From Pseudomonas orientalis (lineage in GTDB: Bacteria; Pseudomonadota; Gammaproteobacteria; Pseudomonadales; Pseudomonadaceae): a stretch of DNA of 64,000 bases. The translations under genes were made by a program, and so were the position numbers. The stretch's first letter is position 1, and each line of letters begins with the position of its first letter. Location: NCBI RefSeq assembly GCF_002934065.1, contig NZ_CP018049.1:990501-1054500 (forward strand), in the 5' to 3' direction. Of the stretch, positions 50,529 to 62,776 are shown in pieces. Under the pieces are notes generated by a model. It was given only the letters and a program-made list of their open reading frames with translations. It did no database searches and was not told the origin of the DNA.

Positions 50529-50534
50529 AAACGA

Positions 50535-51881
50535 GTGTCCCTGATCGCTTCAGACCACTTCCGCATCGTTGTCGGCCTCGGCAAGAGCGGCATGTCCCTG
50601 GTTCGCTTCCTGGCGAACCGGGGCACGTCGTTCGCCGTGGCCGATACGCGGGAAAATCCACCGGAGCTGGTCACGCTGCGCCGTGACTACCCGCATGTGG
50701 AAGTGCGCTGTGGCGAACTGGATGTCGAGTTTCTGTGCCGCGCCGATGAGCTCTACGTGAGCCCCGGCCTGGCGCTGGCTACACCGGCCCTGCAAGCCGC
50801 TGCGGCGCGGGGCGTGAAGCTGTCCGGCGATATCGACCTGTTTGCGCGCAACGCCAAGGCGCCGATCGTGGCCATCAGCGGTTCCAACGCAAAAAGCACC
50901 GTGACCACCCTGGTCGGCGAGATGGCAGCGGCTGCCGGCAAGCGCGTGGCGGTGGGCGGCAACCTGGGGATGCCTGCGCTGGACCTGCTCAGCGACGACG
51001 TCGAGCTGTACGTGATGGAGCTGTCGAGTTTCCAGCTGGAAACCACTCACGAGCTGGGTGCCGAAGTGGCCACCGTGTTGAACGTCAGCGAAGACCACAT
51101 GGACCGCTACAGCGGCCTGCCGGCTTATCACTTGGCCAAGCACCGGATCTTCCGCGGTGCCAGGCAGTTTGTGGTCAACCGCCAGGATGCCCTGAGCCGT
51201 CCACTGATCGGCGAGGGCATGCCGTGCTGGACCTTCGGCCTGGGCAAGCCCGACTTCAAGGCATTCGGCATTCGCGAAGAGAACGGCGAGAAATACCTGG
51301 CCTTCGAATTCCAGAACCTGATGCCGGTGCGCGAACTGAAAATCCGTGGCGCGCATAACCAATCCAATGCCCTGGCAGCCCTAGCGCTCGGCCACGCGGT
51401 TGGCCTGCCGTTCGACGCGATGCTGTCGGCCCTGCGCAGCTTCGGCGGTCTTGAGCATCGCTGCCAGTGGGTGCGCGACCTCGATGGCGTCAGCTATTAC
51501 AACGATTCCAAAGCCACCAATGTCGGCGCTGCCCTGGCGGCCATCGAAGGCCTGGGTGCCGATATCGACGGCAAGGTGGTGCTGATCGCCGGTGGCGACG
51601 GCAAGGGTGCCGACTTCAAGGACCTTAAAGGCCCGGTGGCTGCGCATTGCCGCGCCGTGGTGCTGATGGGTCGCGATTCGGACCTGATCGCCGCCGCCCT
51701 GGGTGACGCCGTGCCGCAAGTACGCGCTGCCTCCCTGGATGACGCGATTGCCCGGTGCAAGGCCCTGGCCCAGCCCGGTGATGCGGTGCTGCTGTCGCCG
51801 GCCTGCGCCAGTTTCGACATGTTCAAGAACTATGAAGAGCGCGGCCAGCTGTTCGCCCGCGCCGTGGAGGCTTTGGCATGA
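50535..51881 (+). CDS. murD: UDP-MurNAc-L-Ala:D-Glu ligase MurD
   Basis: 448-residue Mur ligase adding D-glutamate. The N-terminal Rossmann-like GLGKSGMS (14-21) binds UDP; the ATP loop reads SGSNAKSTVTT (115-125), where Ala stands in place of the more common Gly. The C-terminal SPACASFDMFKNYEERG is typical. GTG start with GAGG upstream, six bases after mraY; four-base overlap with ftsW. Confidence 0.97.
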   Translation: MSLIASDHFRIVVGLGKSGMSLVRFLANRGTSFAVADTRENPPELVTLRRDYPHVEVRCGELDVEFLCRADELYVSPGLALATPALQAAAARGVKLSGDIDLFARNAKAPIVAISGSNAKSTVTTLVGEMAAAAGKRVAVGGNLGMPALDLLSDDVELYVMELSSFQLETTHELGAEVATVLNVSEDHMDRYSGLPAYHLAKHRIFRGARQFVVNRQDALSRPLIGEGMPCWTFGLGKPDFKAFGIREENGEKYLAFEFQNLMPVRELKIRGAHNQSNALAALALGHAVGLPFDAMLSALRSFGGLEHRCQWVRDLDGVSYYNDSKATNVGAALAAIEGLGADIDGKVVLIAGGDGKGADFKDLKGPVAAHCRAVVLMGRDSDLIAAALGDAVPQVRAASLDDAIARCKALAQPGDAVLLSPACASFDMFKNYEERGQLFARAVEALA

Positions 51882-53101
51882 GCCTCAACCTGAAGAACAT
51901 CATCAAGCCGTACCCGTCGCCGATCATTACCGGGCGCGGCATCGACCTTGACTTCCCAATGCTCGCCGGTTGCCTGGCGCTGCTCGGCCTGGGCCTGGTG
52001 ATGATCACCTCGGCATCCTCCGAAGTGGCCGCCGTGCAGTCGGGCAACACCCTGTACATGATGATCCGCCACCTGGTGTACCTGGTGATCGGCCTCGGTG
52101 CGTGCATCGTCACCATGATGATTCCGATCGCCACCTGGCAGCGCCTGGGTTGGCTGATGCTGATCGGCGCGTTCGGCTTGCTGGTCATGGTGATCCTGCC
52201 CGGCATCGGCCGCGAGGTGAACGGTTCGATGCGCTGGATCGGCTTCGGTGCGTTCAACGTACAGCCGTCGGAAATCGCCAAGGTGTTCGTGGTGATTTAC
52301 CTGGCCGGCTACCTGGTACGCCGTCAGAAGGAAGTGCGCGAAAGCTGGATGGGCTTCTTCAAGCCGTTCATCGTGCTGCTGCCCATGGCCGGCCTGCTGC
52401 TGATGGAGCCCGACTTCGGCGCCACCGTGGTGATGATGGGGGCTGCCGCCGCGATGCTGTTCCTCGGCGGTGTCGGTCTGTTCCGCTTCACCTTGATGGT
52501 GCTGCTGGCCGTCGCGGCCGTGACGATCCTGGTGCAGGCGCAACCCTACCGGATGGCGCGCCTGATTACCTTTACCGACCCGTGGTCCGACCAGTTCGGC
52601 TCCGGCTATCAACTGACCCAGGCGTTGATCGCGTTCGGGCGCGGCGAGTGGCTGGGCGTGGGCCTGGGCAACAGCGTGCAGAAGCAGTTCTACCTGCCGG
52701 AAGCGCACACCGACTTCGTGTTCTCGGTACTCGCCGAGGAACTGGGCGTGGTCGGTTCGCTGTGCACCGTCGCGCTGTTCGTATTTGTGTGCGTGCGCGG
52801 CATGTACATCGGCTTGTGGGCCGAGAAAGCCAAACAGTATTTCGCCGCTTATGTGGCGTACGGCTTGTCGTTCCTGTGGATCGGCCAGTTCCTGATCAAT
52901 ATCGGTGTGAACGTCGGCTTGCTGCCGACCAAGGGCCTGACCCTGCCGTTCCTCAGTTACGGCGGCAGTTCGCTGGTGATTTGCTGCGCTTGCCTGGGCT
53001 TGTTGCTGCGCATCGAGTGGGAAAGTCGTACGCACCTGGGCAGCGAAGAGATGGAGTTCAGCGAAAGCGACTTCGCCGAGGAGCCGACCCATGGGCGCTA
53101 A
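51878..53101 (+). CDS. ftsW: Septal peptidoglycan glycosyltransferase FtsW
   Basis: 407-residue SEDS-family polytopic glycosyltransferase polymerising lipid II at the septum together with FtsI. About ten membrane segments; VQPSEIAKVF, the EPDFGATVV stretch with the catalytic Asp region and LPFLSYGGSSL near the C-terminus are diagnostic. The start overlaps murD (ATGA) and the end overlaps murG by 11 bases. Confidence 0.98.
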   Translation: MSLNLKNIIKPYPSPIITGRGIDLDFPMLAGCLALLGLGLVMITSASSEVAAVQSGNTLYMMIRHLVYLVIGLGACIVTMMIPIATWQRLGWLMLIGAFGLLVMVILPGIGREVNGSMRWIGFGAFNVQPSEIAKVFVVIYLAGYLVRRQKEVRESWMGFFKPFIVLLPMAGLLLMEPDFGATVVMMGAAAAMLFLGGVGLFRFTLMVLLAVAAVTILVQAQPYRMARLITFTDPWSDQFGSGYQLTQALIAFGRGEWLGVGLGNSVQKQFYLPEAHTDFVFSVLAEELGVVGSLCTVALFVFVCVRGMYIGLWAEKAKQYFAAYVAYGLSFLWIGQFLINIGVNVGLLPTKGLTLPFLSYGGSSLVICCACLGLLLRIEWESRTHLGSEEMEFSESDFAEEPTHGR

Positions 53102-54153
53102 CGTGCTGATCATGGCCGGCGGCACCGGGGGCCATGTGTTCCCGGCCCTGGCCTGCGCGCGTGAATTCCAGAGCCGTGGCTACAGCGTGCACTGGCTGGG
53201 CACGCCGCGTGGCATCGAGAACGAACTGGTGCCAAACGCCGGTTTGCCGCTGCACCTGATCAACGTCACCGGCCTGCGTGGCAAGGGCAAATTGTCCCTG
53301 CTCAAGGCGCCGTTCGTGTTGCTCAAGGCGGTCATGCAGGCACGCAAGATCATCCGCGAATTGAAGCCGGTGTGCGTGCTCGGCTTTGGCGGTTATGTGA
53401 CCGGCCCCGGTGGCGTGGCGGCGAAACTCGCCGGCGTACCGGTGATTGTCCATGAACAGAACGCCGTTGCCGGTACCGCCAATCGCCTGCTGGTGCCGTT
53501 GGCCGCGCGGGTGTGTGAAGCCTTCCCGAAAACGTTCGCGGCTTCGGACAAGCTTCGCACCACCGGCAACCCGGTGCGTACCGAACTGTTCATGGCCATC
53601 GCACGTGAAGCGCTGGCCGGACGCAAGGCACATCTGCTGATCCTCGGCGGAAGTCTGGGCGCCGAGCCACTGAACAAATTGCTGCCTGAAGCCGTTGCGC
53701 AACTGCCTGAAGCGCTGCGTCCGGAAATCTTCCACCAGGCCGGCAAAAACCACGATGAAGTCACCGCCACGCGCTATCGCGAAGCCGGTGTCGAGGCGAA
53801 CGTACAGCCCTTCATCAAAGACATGGCCCAAGCCTATGGCTGGGCCGACCTGGTGGTCTGTCGCGCTGGTGCGCTGACCGTCAGTGAACTGGCCGCCGCC
53901 GGTCTGCCGTCGTTGCTGGTGCCTCTGCCCCATGCAATCGACGATCACCAGACCCGCAACGCCGAATATTTGGCCGGGGAGGGCGCTGCCTTCCTGCTGC
54001 CGCAAAGAACGACTGGCGCCGCCGATTTGGCCGCACGCCTGACCGAGGTTTTGATGCAACCGGAACGACTCAACAGCATGGCGAGCACCGCAAGCCGACT
54101 GGCCAAACCTGACGCAACCCGCACCGTGGTCGATATCTGCCTGGAGGTGGCCC

Positions 54154-54161
<8 letters not shown>
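53091..54161 (+). CDS. murG: Lipid II synthase MurG
   Basis: 356-residue GT-B glycosyltransferase at the inner face of the cytoplasmic membrane, adding GlcNAc to lipid I to give lipid II. GGTGGH (10-15) and the [12 protein letters not shown] segment near 120 are the acceptor-site motifs; [15 protein letters not shown] near 260-274 binds UDP-GlcNAc. It overlaps ftsW by 11 bases and murC by eight. Confidence 0.98.
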
Positions 54162-56552
<2,391 letters not shown>

Positions 56553-56555
56553 GAC

Positions 56556-57425
56556 ATGAAAGGCGCATCGCTTCGTCATCAGCCCCCACAAGCACCGAGC
56601 CGCAAGCCGGTGCCACGGGGTGCCAGCCGTATGGTGGCCAAAGAGCCGATGTCGGCGCGCCTGCCCAAAGCCAACTTTGGTTTCATCAAGGCGCTGTTCT
56701 GGCCGGTGTTGCTGGTGGTGCTGGGTTTTGGCACCTACGAGGGCGCGCAGCGCCTGTTGCCGTATGCCGACCGGCCGATCACCAAGATCAGCGTGCAGGG
56801 CGACTTGAGCTACATCAGCCAGCAAGCGGTGCAGCAGCGCATCAGCCCGTTCCTGGCGGCGAGCTTCTTCACCATCGACCTGGCCGGCATGCGCGCCGAG
56901 CTGGAACAGATGCCGTGGATCGCCCACGCCGAAGTCCGTCGCGTGTGGCCGGACCAGGTCACGATCCGCCTGGAAGAACAACTGCCCGTGGCCCGTTGGG
57001 GCGATGGCGCGCTGTTGAACAACCAGGGGCAGGCGTTTGCGCCGCGTGAAGTGGCGAACTATGAGCACCTGCCGCAGCTCTTCGGGCCGCAGCGGGCGCA
57101 ACAGCAAGTGATGCAGCAGTATCAGGCCTTGAGCCAGATGCTGCGGCCACTGGGCTTCTCCATTGCACGCCTGGAATTGCGTGAGCGGGGCAGCTGGTTT
57201 CTGACGACCGGGGCAGGCAGTTCCGGCCCGGGCATCGAGTTGTTGCTGGGACGCGACCGCTTGGTGGAAAAGATGCGCCGCTTTATTGCCATCTATGAAA
57301 AAACCTTGAAAGAACAGATCACGAACATTGCGAGCGTCGACCTGCGTTACGCCAACGGCCTGGCCGTCGGTTGGCGTGTACCGGCGGCGCCCACGGCAGC
57401 ACAACCCGCTGTCGCGAAGAATTAA
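56556..57425 (+). CDS. ftsQ: Cell division protein FtsQ
   Basis: 289-residue bitopic division protein. A basic, Pro-rich cytoplasmic N-terminus (1-43), membrane helix at about 46-62, POTRA domain from about 76 to 145 ([16 protein letters not shown]) and a beta domain follow. FtsQ binds FtsB and FtsL and links the Z ring to septal synthesis. AGAGG lies upstream; 15 bases separate it from ftsA. Confidence 0.95.
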   Translation: MKGASLRHQPPQAPSRKPVPRGASRMVAKEPMSARLPKANFGFIKALFWPVLLVVLGFGTYEGAQRLLPYADRPITKISVQGDLSYISQQAVQQRISPFLAASFFTIDLAGMRAELEQMPWIAHAEVRRVWPDQVTIRLEEQLPVARWGDGALLNNQGQAFAPREVANYEHLPQLFGPQRAQQQVMQQYQALSQMLRPLGFSIARLELRERGSWFLTTGAGSSGPGIELLLGRDRLVEKMRRFIAIYEKTLKEQITNIASVDLRYANGLAVGWRVPAAPTAAQPAVAKN

Positions 57426-57440
57426 GAAGAGGCAGGACCC

Positions 57441-58703
57441 ATGGCAAACGTGCAAAGCGGCAAAATGATCGTCGGTCTCGATATCGGCACCTCCAAGGTG
57501 GTGGCGCTGGTCGGCGAGGTCGGTGAAGACGGCACGATCGAAATCGTCGGTATTGGCACGCATCCGTCCCGGGGCCTGAAGAAGGGCGTGGTGGTGAACA
57601 TCGAGTCCACCGTGCAATCGATCCAGCGCGCCATTGAAGAAGCGCAGCTGATGGCCGGTTGCCGGATTCACTCGGCGTTCGTCGGCGTGGCCGGCAACCA
57701 TATCCGCAGCCTGAACTCCCACGGCATCGTGGCGATCCGCGACCGTGAGGTCAGCGCGGCCGACCTCGAGCGCGTCCTCGACGCCGCCCAGGCCGTGGCG
57801 ATCCCGGCTGACCAGCGTGTGCTGCACACCTTGCCGCAGGACTACGTGATCGATAACCAGGAAGGCGTGCGCGAGCCGCTGGGCATGTCCGGCGTGCGCC
57901 TGGAAGCCAAGGTCCACGTGGTGACCTGCGCCGTCAACGCTGCACAGAACATTGAAAAATGCGTGCGCCGTTGTGGCCTGGAAATCGACGACATCATTCT
58001 CGAGCAGTTGGCGTCCGCGTATTCGGTACTGACCGACGACGAAAAAGAACTGGGCGTGTGCCTGGTTGATATCGGCGGCGGCACCACCGACATCGCGATC
58101 TTCACCGAGGGTGCGATCCGTCACACCGCCGTGATCCCGATCGCCGGCGACCAGGTCACCAACGACATCGCCATGGCCTTGCGTACACCGACCCAGTACG
58201 CCGAGGAAATCAAGATCCGCTACGCCTGCGCCCTGGCCAAGCTGGCCGGTGCCGGTGAAACCATCAAGGTGCCGAGCGTCGGCGACCGTCCGCCGCGCGA
58301 ACTGTCGCGCCAGGCCCTGGCCGAAGTGGTCGAGCCGCGCTACGACGAACTGTTCACCCTGATCCAGGCCGAGCTGCGCCGCAGCGGCTACGAAGATTTG
58401 ATCCCGGCCGGCATCGTGCTGACCGGTGGCACCTCGAAGATGGAAGGCGCAGTCGAACTGGCCGAGGAAATCTTCCACATGCCGGTGCGCCTGGGCGTGC
58501 CCCATGGCGTCAAGGGCCTGGGCGACGTGGTGCGCAACCCGATTTATTCCACCGGTGTGGGCTTGCTGTTGTACGGACTGCAAAAGCAGACCGACGGCAT
58601 TTCCCTGTCGGGCCCGAGTATCCGTGACAGTTACCGCAGCGATGACGAAGCCAAGGCGCCGTTGTTCGAGCGGCTGCAGGCGTGGGTTAAAGGCAATTTC
58701 TAA
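57441..58703 (+). CDS. ftsA: Cell division protein FtsA
   Basis: 420-residue actin-like ATPase that ties FtsZ to the membrane. Phosphate loop LDIGTSKVVALVGE (13-26), the SHUBIN-like 1C domain (about 85-165), LVDIGGGTTDIAIF (second phosphate site) and a C-terminal amphipathic membrane-targeting helix, FERLQAWVKGNF. GAGG precedes the ATG. It is followed by a 75-base gap, then ftsZ. Confidence 0.98.
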   Translation: MANVQSGKMIVGLDIGTSKVVALVGEVGEDGTIEIVGIGTHPSRGLKKGVVVNIESTVQSIQRAIEEAQLMAGCRIHSAFVGVAGNHIRSLNSHGIVAIRDREVSAADLERVLDAAQAVAIPADQRVLHTLPQDYVIDNQEGVREPLGMSGVRLEAKVHVVTCAVNAAQNIEKCVRRCGLEIDDIILEQLASAYSVLTDDEKELGVCLVDIGGGTTDIAIFTEGAIRHTAVIPIAGDQVTNDIAMALRTPTQYAEEIKIRYACALAKLAGAGETIKVPSVGDRPPRELSRQALAEVVEPRYDELFTLIQAELRRSGYEDLIPAGIVLTGGTSKMEGAVELAEEIFHMPVRLGVPHGVKGLGDVVRNPIYSTGVGLLLYGLQKQTDGISLSGPSIRDSYRSDDEAKAPLFERLQAWVKGNF

Positions 58704-58778
58704 AGACTTACCGTGACACCGCAACACCCGTAACAAGCAGTAGGCGAAAAAACTAGAGAAAACGAAAGGAGAGGGAAC

Positions 58779-59984
58779 ATGTTTGAACTCGTAGACAACA
58801 TCCCCGCTAGCCCGGTTATCAAAGTAATCGGTGTCGGCGGTGGCGGCGGCAACGCTGTCAACCATATGGTCAAGAGCAACATTGAAGGCGTTGAATTCAT
58901 CTGCGCCAACACTGATGCCCAGGCGCTGAAAAGCATCGGCGCGCGGACCATCCTGCAATTGGGCACAGCCGTGACCAAGGGCCTCGGCGCTGGCGCCAAC
59001 CCGGAAGTCGGCCGTCAAGCCGCTCTGGAAGACCGCGAGCGTATTGCCGAAGTGCTGCAAGGCACCAACATGGTGTTCATCACCACCGGCATGGGCGGCG
59101 GTACCGGTACCGGTGCAGCGCCGATCATTGCCGAAGTGGCCAAGGAAATGGGGATCCTGACGGTTGCTGTCGTGACCCGTCCGTTCCCGTTCGAAGGCCG
59201 CAAGCGCATGCAGATCGCCGACGAAGGTATCCGTCTGCTGTCTGAAAGCGTCGACTCGTTGATCACCATTCCCAACGAGAAACTGCTGACCATCCTGGGC
59301 AAGGACGCAAGCCTGCTGTCCGCGTTCGCCAAGGCTGACGATGTACTGGCCGGTGCCGTTCGCGGTATCTCCGACATCATCAAGCGTCCAGGCATGATCA
59401 ACGTTGACTTTGCCGACGTACGTACCGTCATGAGCGAAATGGGCATGGCGATGATGGGCACCGGCTGCGCCAGCGGTCCGAACCGTGCACGCGAAGCCAC
59501 CGAAGCGGCCATCCGCAACCCGCTGCTCGAAGACGTGAACCTGCAAGGTGCACGCGGCATCCTGGTGAATATCACCGCCGGCCCTGACCTGTCCCTGGGT
59601 GAGTACTCCGACGTGGGTAGCATCATCGAAGCCTTCGCTTCCGAGCACGCCATGGTCAAGGTCGGTACCGTTATCGATCCGGACATGCGCGACGAGCTGC
59701 ACGTGACCGTGGTTGCGACCGGCCTGGGTGCGAAAATCGAGAAGCCTGTGAAGGTCATCGACAACACCCTGCACAACAGCCAGGCCAGCCACGCCAGCCA
59801 GTCGGCTGCCGCTCCAGCGCCTTCGCGCCAGGAACTGCCGTCGGTGAACTACCGTGACCTGGACCGTCCGACCGTGATGCGCAACCAGGCTCAGGCCGGT
59901 GCTGCGGCGTCCCGCAGCCCGAATCCGCAAGACGATCTGGACTACCTGGATATCCCGGCATTCCTGCGTCGTCAGGCCGATTAA
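58779..59984 (+). CDS. ftsZ: Cell division GTPase FtsZ
   Basis: 401-residue tubulin homologue forming the Z ring. GTP loop GGGTGTG at 106-112, T7-loop region NVDFADVRTVMSEMG near 207-221, a variable Ala/Ser-rich linker (about 320-380) and the conserved C-terminal peptide DYLDIPAFLRRQAD that binds FtsA and ZipA. A very strong AAGGAGAGG site precedes the ATG, in line with its high expression relative to ftsA. The 75-base ftsA-ftsZ gap has no clear promoter. Confidence 0.98.
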   Translation: MFELVDNIPASPVIKVIGVGGGGGNAVNHMVKSNIEGVEFICANTDAQALKSIGARTILQLGTAVTKGLGAGANPEVGRQAALEDRERIAEVLQGTNMVFITTGMGGGTGTGAAPIIAEVAKEMGILTVAVVTRPFPFEGRKRMQIADEGIRLLSESVDSLITIPNEKLLTILGKDASLLSAFAKADDVLAGAVRGISDIIKRPGMINVDFADVRTVMSEMGMAMMGTGCASGPNRAREATEAAIRNPLLEDVNLQGARGILVNITAGPDLSLGEYSDVGSIIEAFASEHAMVKVGTVIDPDMRDELHVTVVATGLGAKIEKPVKVIDNTLHNSQASHASQSAAAPAPSRQELPSVNYRDLDRPTVMRNQAQAGAAASRSPNPQDDLDYLDIPAFLRRQAD

Positions 59985-60060
59985 TGGAATGTATCAGGGC
60001 TATGAAGGTGATTGGTGTTCAGCAAAGGTCTGGTCTGCTATTATCGCCAGCCTTTGTTGA

Positions 60061-61008
<948 letters not shown>

Positions 61009-61034
61009 GTAACAACTCTCTTTCTTTAGTTTTT

Positions 61035-61062
61035 AAAGGCTGCCTTCGGGTGGCCTTTTTTT
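61035..61062 (+). terminator. Rho-independent terminator after lpxC
   Basis: Ten-base stem AAAGGCTGCC (61035-61044) with GGTGGCCTTT (61049-61058, two G-U pairs), a TTCG tetraloop and a T run to 61062. It ends the cluster and faces the convergent diguanylate cyclase gene. Confidence 0.92.
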
Positions 61063-61093
61063 ATGCCCATTGCGCAGGTGTGATAGATCGTTC

Positions 61094-62590
61094 CTACACA
61101 GGCAGGGTTGCCGCATCCATCGTCCGATTGCGCCCGCTGTGCTTGGCCTCGTACAACGCCTGGTCGGCCTTGAACAGCAGATCCTCAAGGGTATTACGGC
61201 TGTGTTTGTGCCAGGTGCTCATGCCGATGCTCACCGTGATCGGCTGATCATCCCCGGCCATCCGTGGCAAGTACTGGACGCTCTGGCGGATACGCTCGGC
61301 AATCACCCACGCGCCCTTGGCATCGGTGTGGGGCAGCACTACCGCAAATTCTTCACCGCCATAACGCGCCGCCAGGTCGGCCGGGCGGCGGATATTGCTG
61401 TCTATCACCTGCGCCACGGCGCGCAGCGCATCATCTCCGCCCTGGTGACCATGGCGGTCGTTGAAAGCCTTGAAGTGGTCGACATCGATCATCAGCACCG
61501 TCAGCGGTTCGGTCGAGCGTTGGGCGCGGTCCCATTCCAGGCGCAGGCGCTCGTCCAAGGTGCGACGGTTGGCCAGACCGGTAAGGGCATCGGTTCCTGC
61601 CAGTTCTGACAGCACCTGCTCGACCCGGTGGCGCCGGCGCAGCTCCTTGCTCAGCGCCCAGGTCAGCCATAGCAGGCCAGTGCACAACACCCCCGTTGCG
61701 AGGCCGACCAACCACGCTGCGCGTCGCCAGGGCGCGAATACCTCATCGCTGGCCAGGGCCACCGCGACGATCAGCGGCAAATTGCCCACACTTGAGAAAC
61801 TGTAGAGCCGCCCCCGATGATCGACACTGGATACGCTGCGAAAATTGCCGTCCCGCTCGCGCAGCATGCGTGCCACATTGGGCCGCGCACTCAGGTCCTT
61901 GTTGATCATGTCCGCTTCCAGCAAAGGCTCCTGCGCCAACAGGATGCCTTGATGGTTGAGCAGAGTGATGGTGCTGCCGGCGCCGATATTCAGGCTGCTG
62001 AACAGTTGGTGGAAGTACGAAAGACGCATGGAGGCGACTGCCACCCCTTGAAAGCGCGCGTCCGCCGATGAAAGGCGGCGGCTGAATGCAATGCGCCAGG
62101 GGTCTTCGCATTCACAGCGGGCCATGAACGGGCGACTGATATACAGCCCGATGTCGGAATTGCCACGGTGAATCTGGAAATAGTCGCGGTCGGCGAAGTT
62201 GCCGGACTTGGGTGTGAGCAGGGAAGAGTCGGCAATCACCTCGCCGCCTGGATCCAGCAGCAGGATGTCGCCCTTGTAGGGCGCTGCGTTGGAGCGGTCG
62301 AACAGCACCAGGTGCCGGATGCTGGCGGGCAGGTCCTGCAGGTCGGTGCGCGCGGTCGCGGCGATCAGGCCTTCCAACGCCATGTCATACAGCTCGACGT
62401 TGCGCAGCACATCGGCGTCGATCAATTGAGTGATGGTGTTGGCGGTGCGCTTGGCGGTCTGCAAGGTATTGGCGTGTTCACGAATCAACAAGGCGGTGAC
62501 GATGCCTACGATCAGCAATACCGTGAGGGTGCTGCCCAGGATCAGCAAGCGCTCCGGGCGGCGGGTAGGGCGGGCAGGGCTTGGGCTCAT
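61094..62590 (-). CDS. Membrane-bound diguanylate cyclase (dCache-GGDEF)
   Basis: 498-residue inner-membrane signalling enzyme making cyclic di-GMP from GTP. Membrane helices at about 15-37 and 291-311 flank a periplasmic sensor of the double-Cache type (about 40-285). The GGDEF domain starts near DALTGLANRR (334-343), with an intact active site GGEEF (411-415) and an intact inhibitory site RPAD (402-405) five residues before it, so product feedback is expected. Ligand unknown. Convergent with lpxC. Confidence 0.94.
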   Translation of the reverse strand: MSPSPARPTRRPERLLILGSTLTVLLIVGIVTALLIREHANTLQTAKRTANTITQLIDADVLRNVELYDMALEGLIAATARTDLQDLPASIRHLVLFDRSNAAPYKGDILLLDPGGEVIADSSLLTPKSGNFADRDYFQIHRGNSDIGLYISRPFMARCECEDPWRIAFSRRLSSADARFQGVAVASMRLSYFHQLFSSLNIGAGSTITLLNHQGILLAQEPLLEADMINKDLSARPNVARMLRERDGNFRSVSSVDHRGRLYSFSSVGNLPLIVAVALASDEVFAPWRRAAWLVGLATGVLCTGLLWLTWALSKELRRRHRVEQVLSELAGTDALTGLANRRTLDERLRLEWDRAQRSTEPLTVLMIDVDHFKAFNDRHGHQGGDDALRAVAQVIDSNIRRPADLAARYGGEEFAVVLPHTDAKGAWVIAERIRQSVQYLPRMAGDDQPITVSIGMSTWHKHSRNTLEDLLFKADQALYEAKHSGRNRTMDAATLPV

Positions 62591-62655
62591 CGGACGTACT
62601 TCTGCGTTGAGATGCCCTTAGCGTAGTAGCAACTCCGGAATATGGCGCAGATCCA

Positions 62656-62749
62656 AATGTGGGAGGGGGGCTTGCCCCCGATAGCAGAGTGTCAGCAAAT
62701 GATATGTTGACTGGCCCACCGCTATCGGGGGCAAGCCCCCTCCCACATT
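62656..62749. repeat. REPIN, GTGGGAGGGGGCTTGCC family, one extra G
   Basis: Left arm 62656-62682 carries one extra G in the G run (GGGAGGGGGGCTTGCC); right arm 62724-62749 is standard. It separates the convergent-in-tandem cyclase and OprD genes on the minus strand. Confidence 0.9.
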
Positions 62750-62776
62750 GGATCTTCATCGTCAGCACGATCGTGC

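Noticed and set aside
50868..50897. MurD ATP loop with Ala instead of Gly (GSNAKST) as a defective enzyme
   Set aside because: The Lys-Ser/Thr of the loop is intact and the rest of the protein is complete; I believe the same variant is normal in pseudomonads.
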